Shown here: piece after piece, positions 59,620 to 64,000 of the stretch
How positions within the stretch are numbered: position 1 is the first letter of the stretch
Layout: each line of letters starts with the position of its first letter
Assembly: GCA_900312665.1 (NCBI GenBank)
Contig: ONZQ02000001.1
Location: 3,430,875-3,494,874 of the forward strand
Source of the DNA: Cephalotrichum gorgonifer
Taxonomy: Eukaryota; Ascomycota; Sordariomycetes; Microascales; Microascaceae
Direction: 5' to 3'
Length of the DNA stretch: 64,000 nt
Notes under the pieces: model-generated
The model's input: only the letters and a program-made list of their open reading frames with translations
The model's database searches: none
What the model was told of the DNA's origin: nothing
Program-made: the position numbers and the translations under genes

Positions 59620-59875
59620 ATTCGCGTCGCCTGGAGGCAGTGTAATACCAGGGACACTGTGGGTGAAACCATGTGCAAGCACAGAGGGCTTCTCCCGAGA
59701 TGCAAAAATAGGAATAATCACGATTGGTCTCCTTAGAGACCTTTCAGAGATTAAACTGAAAAGAACAGATACTACACTTGATCTAAGCCAAACTGTTGAG
59801 GAGGCAGTTAGCATCGTCGAAAATGTTTAGAAATTTTGAAACCTTGGGGGTAGAGACGTACAGGCAAAGAGAGCT
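59620..59875 (-). ncRNA. U2: U2 snRNA gene with an internal spliceosomal intron
   Basis: Minus-strand RNA; exon 1 about 59875-59862 (5' end approximate), exon 2 59792 to about 59620. Spliced length is about 187 nt, as in other fungi. Exon 1 ends CTCTTTGCCT and exon 2 starts TTTGGCTTAGATCAAGTG; together they restore the U2 5' domain and stem-loop I. The branch-point-binding GTAGTA follows, then stem-loop IIa (CTTTTCAG/CTGAAAG around TTTAATCT), stem-loop IIb (GGTCTC/GAGACC), an Sm site ATTTTTG, a stem-loop III-like hairpin (GTGC/GCAC), and stem-loop IV (CCTGG/CCAGG with outer GTGTC/GACGC). All helices are intact, so this looks functional rather than a pseudogene. A TATATAA lies about 46 bp upstream, suitable for RNA polymerase II. 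Confidence 0.93.
59793..59861 (-). other. mRNA-type intron inside the U2 snRNA gene
   Basis: 69 bp with donor GTACGT, branch TGCTAAC and acceptor CAACAG. The same donor is used by the transketolase, erv41 and vma3 introns in this window. It sits in the four-U loop of stem-loop I, after the first U. Confidence 0.9.
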
Positions 59876-59920
59876 GAAGAGAAAAGAAGAAAAAGCCAGA
59901 AAGTGGGAGGATGTTGCGAG

Positions 59921-59927
59921 TTATATA
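59921..59927 (-). promoter_or_regulatory. TATA-like element of the U2 gene
   Basis: TATATAA on the minus strand, about 46 bp upstream of the inferred U2 5' end. Spacing and strand fit a polymerase II snRNA promoter. Confidence 0.5.
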
Positions 59928-60600
59928 GAAATTCTAAGGCGGTGAGGGCATGCCCCGATCACTCCTGGCAGAAACCATATTAGGTAATATCGTGGTTATT
60001 GACCAACGTCCAATACAGCGATGAGTTCCCGTCGCTGCACATGATTGGATATCAGTCTTGTCTCCACAAAAGATTCTCGATTATGTAAACATTCCCCTGG
60101 CCAGGACAGCCAAGTCCCTATTACGAGCAAGTATTAGTGTACAAGTACTTGCCGGGGCCCACTTATACTTGGTACGTGCGCTCTTCCAAGATTTGGATCC
60201 CCACCCAGCCAGCCACTGCAGGTCCGAGTGCGACGTGAGATGAATTGGCTTGGCTGCTGCCCAGCCAATGGCTAATGTCAACAAACGAGCAGCGCTCCGC
60301 AGGGCTCGTTCATTCTGTGTGTTGAGTGGAACAAGCATGCTCGATTCCCCCAGCGTGTCCACTTGAGGCCAGCCCGCGCCACATTCCCCATTCTCGTGAG
60401 GTTGTGCATCCGCGATCCTCCTACGAGACCGCCCCTTTTTTTTCCGCCTTCGCATGCTGCCGCGAAGCTGAATATCCTCCTCCAGCCCTGATAGCACCTC
60501 TAGGTACGAGTACTTGCACCATGTCGGGCCGCTACTCACTCAGGCAAACCCCTCGGTACGCTTTCTTATTCCCCTAAAATGCGAAGAGAGCCTGCGCGTG

Positions 60601-60607
60601 TATAAAA
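60601..60607 (+). promoter_or_regulatory. TATA box of erg4
   Basis: TATAAAA about 115 bp upstream of the erg4 start codon, with a plausible leader in between. Confidence 0.5.
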
Positions 60608-60721
60608 CCTGGTTGGTTTCCCGCCTCCAGATCGCCAGTCAAAGCTCAATTGAACTCCTAGCCCTTTCTTGTCCCCTGGGAAAATCCTCCCTCAAGCTGA
60701 CATTCTATTCTTTTTGTTACC

Positions 60722-62550
60722 ATGTCTAGCAAGACGGAGCGCTTCGAAGGCTTGGTCGACACGCCCCGTCGCCGTGTCACTCGCCAGTCCTCAACCGCCC
60801 CCGAAGATAGCGACTCGGGATCTGCCGCGGAGGCCAAGGCCAGCGCCCGCCCGAAGCCCGTGAACCGGCGACGGACGGCCAAGTTCGTGGAGAACATTAG
60901 CGAGGACGAGCCCGCCGAGACTGAACCCGCGCCGGAGAAGACCAACGGCCATGCGTCCCCCGCCAAGTCCAAGGAAGACAGGGTAGTCGATGGCTGGAAG
61001 GAAGGTCAGGACCCCAAGGTCGACTACTCTGGCGAGTTCGAGTTTGGCGGTGATCTCGGGGTACTGGCCCTGATGATCGGATTCCCGCTGCTCATGTGGT
61101 ACATGTGGGCCGGTGCGACATACTACAATGGAAAGCTCCCCCTTCCAGAGGCCGGGCAGACCTGGGCGGAGTTCGGGGAGCACCTATTTAACCTGGTGTA
61201 CACCGGCGCCTTCCCGAGCCTGCGCGCGTGGAAGATTTACTGGACCTTCTTCATCTTCGAGGGTGCGTGTTACTGCCTCCTGCCCGGCGTCTGGGCGTAC
61301 GGCAAGCCGCTTCCCCACGCCGGCGGAAAGCAGCTCCGGTACTACTGCAACGCCTACGCCAGCCTCTACTTCACCATGGCCGTGACCGGCGTTCTGCACT
61401 ACACCGGGTACTTCCCTCTGTACACCCTGATCGACGAGTTCGGGCCTCTGCTTTCGGTGGCCATCTTCAGCGGTTTCATTGTCAGCGTCGTCGCCTACGT
61501 CTCGGCGTTCGCGCGCGGGGCCACGCACAGGATGACGGGCCACCCCCTCTACGACTTCTTCATGGGTGCCGAGCTTAACCCGCGGATGTTCGGCATTCTC
61601 GACTTCAAGATGTTCTTCGAGGTCAGGCTCCCCTGGTACATCCTCTTTGGGCTCAGCTGCGCTGCCGCGGCGCGCCAGTACGAGACCTACGGCTACGTCT
61701 CCGGAGAGGTCATGTTCCTCGTCATGGCTCACTACCTGTACGCGAACGCGTGCTCCAAGGGCGAGGAGCTCATTGTAACGACCTGGTGAGTCCGCAAGCA
61801 GCCCGCGAAACAAGCCTGTCATGGGACAAACGCTAACTCTCACCCCTCCTCCCAGGGACATGTACTACGAGAAGTGGGGCTTCATGCTCATCTTCTGGAA
61901 CCTCGCCGGCGTCCCGCTCTCGTACTGCCACTGCACCATCTACCTTGCCCAGCACGACCCGTCCGAGTACAGGTGGAACAGGATCGCGCTCGTGGCGCTC
62001 TACGTGGCGTACCTCTTCTGGTACTGGGTCTGGGACAGCTGCAACAGCCAGAAGAACCGATTCAGGGCCATGGAGCGCGGAAAGCTGGTCACGCGCATGA
62101 CCTTCCCCCAGGTGCCGTGGCAGACGGTACATAACCCCCCGGACGCTCACCAGCGCGAACGGCGACACGCTCTCGTGGACGGTTGGTACGGGCTGGCTCG
62201 CAAGATTCACTACACCTCGGATGCCTGGTTTGCCATCTCGTGGGGTCTTATTACCGGGTTTGAGTACGTGATAGCGCCCCATTTCCAGTGTGTGCTGTGC
62301 TAGGTTCGGATGTGACTAACGATATGGACAGGAGCCCGTTCCCATGGTTCTACCCCGTGTTCTTCTGCGGCATGATCGCGCACCGCGCCGCCCGCGATAT
62401 CCGGCGGTGTCGTATCAAGTACGGGGAGACCTGGACCGAGTACGAGCGTCTCGTGCCGTACCTCTTCATTCCTGTAAGCCCCAACGCCCCTCTCCCGCGC
62501 GTCTCCCCCAGGGCCCCTGATGCTGACGAACTGTCTAGTACGTGATCTAG
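60722..62550 (+). CDS. erg4: C-24(28) sterol reductase Erg4
   Basis: Four exons (60722-61785, 61856-62263, 62332-62473, 62539-62550) give 541 residues. A charged N terminus of about 100 residues (Ser/Arg/Lys/Glu-rich) precedes a multi-pass membrane enzyme of the sterol reductase family. Diagnostic blocks are KQLRYYCNAYASLYFTM, GAELNPRMFGILDFKMFFEVR, WDMYYEKWGFMLIFWNL, LARKIHYTSDAWFAISWGL and the end RLVPYLFIPYVI. Erg4 reduces the C-24(28) double bond in the last step of ergosterol synthesis in the ER, using NADPH. The last exon is only 12 nt (Tyr-Val-Ile-stop); reading through its intron would give a false C terminus. A TATA box and CCAAT motifs lie upstream. Confidence 0.97.
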
Positions 62551-63242
62551 GAGTCCTCCCCTACCCCCCCCCCCCCCGCCTGAAAGCCATCAGGCACGCG
62601 TGCGCCAAGGCAATCCCTTTTTTTTCCTTGTCTTTTAGGGGAGGTTCAATTTCTGTACATTACTTTGGAAGTATACATGGTTTATAATACTGGGTGATGA
62701 AATTCTGGGGTTAATAGGGGCAGGATTGTTAAGGGACTGGGCAGGACTCAGATTTGTTTCTGTTCCCTGCCGATCTATGCTCTGGGGTCTATGTCCTAGG
62801 GTCAGGTTTTGACGTTATTAGTTTAGGTTTCGCACCAGTGCAGACTCCCTTGGAACTACATAGAGTAATGCAATAATTATCCCCATTTTTTGTGAATACC
62901 GTCGATGAGGTCCGGGGATAGATGGCGCAAAATCTAGGAACTACCTACTGGCTGAGTGACGATGCCGCCCTCCTTCATCTCCCTCCCATTGCAATAGTAC
63001 ACATAGCCTGTGTTCCACCCGTTAGAGATTGAGAAACCGGAAGATGAAGCCTCATAAACGGCCTACAGCCCTCCTCCGAGTCTGACCATGCCCCACGCTC
63101 CCAGCTCCCCGTGTTGATCTAATCTAGATGTTCTGTTGTTTGTATAGACGACATCGCTGCTTTTCTACTCAAGCGTCGTCGATAGTACGTACGGCGCTGA
63201 CTATTGTTGCTCGTTCGATCACCGATATCACCCTTTCCTCCT
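62551..63242. other. intergenic between convergent genes
   Basis: 3' flanks of erg4 (with a C run near 62560) and of the MYND gene. No further gene. Confidence 0.5.
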
Positions 63243-63948
63243 TCACTCGTCGTCTCCCGTGGGATAGGCCTCATCAAACTCCTTCAACGCCTTGTAAACC
63301 TTACACTCCCCCTTATGGCCGCCCTCACTCCACCCCTTGACCTGACACTCCTACGTCCGTTCATCAGCATCCCGCATACAAAATCCCTTCCCTCCCGAGT
63401 GGAAACGACGAGCCCTGAGTGGGGTGAGAGTCACTTACCTTCCCGCAATACCTCACCCAGCCACACCCCGTACACTTCCTCGTCCCCTCGCCCCCGCAGC
63501 TCCTACACTCCACCTTATCCCCCTTCATCCCCGCCCCGAGGCGTATGACCCGATCCATCGGCCCCGGTATGCACCTGACCCCGACCTCCTCGCCCTCCTC
63601 GACCCTCACGAATCCCCTCTTCCCCTCCTTCCCCTCCGTCCGCCGGACGCGCTCGGCGATGAGCGTGTACTCCTTCCTCCAGCCCTTCAGCACGACCCCC
63701 TTCTCCTCGAATGCCAGCGCGAACGATGACGAGTCCCGGTCGCGGAGGATGAGCGTCGGCTTCGTGATGGTCATGTTCTCCGCTATCTGGGCCACGAGGA
63801 ACCACCTCCTCTCCGTCCCCGCCGACGCGTCCCCGTCCCCGTCCTGCTTGGTCTCCGTCGGGGCCGCGGCGCCCAGGGAGGCGGCGCTGGGCAGCTCGTC
63901 GAACGAGGGGAACAGGTCCCTGTCCGAGAAGCGGGCGAATAAGCTCAT
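63243..63948 (-). CDS. MYND-type zinc finger protein
   Basis: Two exons, 63948-63439 and 63350-63243, give 205 residues. The first 140 residues form an uncharacterised domain (FLVAQIAENMTITKPTLILRD, SFALAFEEKGVVLKGWRK) that looks like a folded beta-rich unit. The C terminus is a MYND finger split by the intron: CRSCGGEGTRKCTGCGWVRYCGK in exon 1, then ECQVKGWSEGGHKGEC in exon 2, giving the CxxC-CxxC-YC-C-H-C ligand order. MYND fingers usually bind proline-rich partners. Function is otherwise unknown. The donor is GTAAGT and the acceptor TAG; without the second exon the finger would be incomplete. Confidence 0.88.
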
Positions 63949-64000
63949 CGTTGGAAGTAGAATGGGGGCGCTAGTCCAGTGAGTTCAAGGGAAAGCAGGC

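Larger units (their letters stand above)
59876..60721. other. divergent promoter region of U2 and erg4
   Basis: Holds the U2 TATA-like box, a CCAAT at 60265-60269 and an inverse ATTGG at 60244-60248, palindromic GTACAAGTACTT/TACGAGTACTT motifs at about 60130 and 60505, and the erg4 TATA box. No gene. Confidence 0.55.

Noticed and set aside
59403..59814. Minus-strand open frames of 100 and 77 codons
   Set aside because: They overlap the U2 snRNA gene, whose structure explains the sequence; no protein features.

Overview
This window is nuclear DNA of a filamentous ascomycete, most likely a Sordariomycete-type Pezizomycotina fungus (inference; I cannot name the species). Support comes from short spliceosomal introns (about 50-130 bp, GTAAGT/GTACGT/GTATGT donors, CTAAC or CTGAC branch sites, YAG acceptors), long intergenic gaps, pyrimidine-rich leaders, and a typical fungal gene set. 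I see no bacterial, viral or transposon genes. One 44-base run of N marks an assembly gap.

Layout from left to right. 0-6 kb: a large disordered protein on the minus strand, possibly running off the window. 9.6-16.4 kb: a tail-anchored FHA-domain protein (+), the TOR-complex subunit Lst8 (-) and a mitochondrial Aco2-type aconitase (-). 17-22.5 kb: an unrecognised basic protein (-) and the Scy1 pseudokinase (+). 22.5-29.6 kb: a gene-poor stretch in which I find one small two-exon gene for a cysteine-rich, DnaJ-zinc-finger-like protein. 29.6-35 kb: the cargo-receptor subunit Erv41 and an NBR1-type autophagy receptor, both minus. 38.8-41.1 kb: a Barentsz (Btz) exon-junction protein (-). 44.7-48.2 kb: a small, possibly roadblock-like protein (+) and transketolase (-). 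50.7-56.1 kb: a Bmt6-like 25S rRNA methyltransferase (+), a SAC/hSac2 phosphoinositide phosphatase (-) and Snu13 (-). 56.6-64 kb: V-ATPase subunit c (+), translin (-), a U2 snRNA gene (-), the sterol C-24(28) reductase Erg4 (+) and a MYND-finger protein (-).

The most striking element is the U2 snRNA gene at 59.62-59.88 kb. Its sequence carries the U2 hallmarks: the branch-point-pairing GTAGTA, stem-loops IIa and IIb, an Sm site, and the terminal stem-loop IV. It is interrupted by a 69-bp intron of ordinary mRNA type inserted in the loop of stem-loop I, so the spliceosome would have to process the precursor of its own U2 component. Intron-bearing snRNA genes are known for U6 in fission yeasts and for several snRNAs in some basidiomycete yeasts; whether this ascomycete U2 case is described I cannot tell.

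The genes are mostly unlinked housekeeping functions: central metabolism, ER-Golgi traffic, lysosomal acidification, autophagy, sterols, rRNA and mRNA processing. There is no operon or biosynthetic cluster. All exon models were read by eye from splice signals and reading frame; each multi-exon total quoted as a protein length is a multiple of three.
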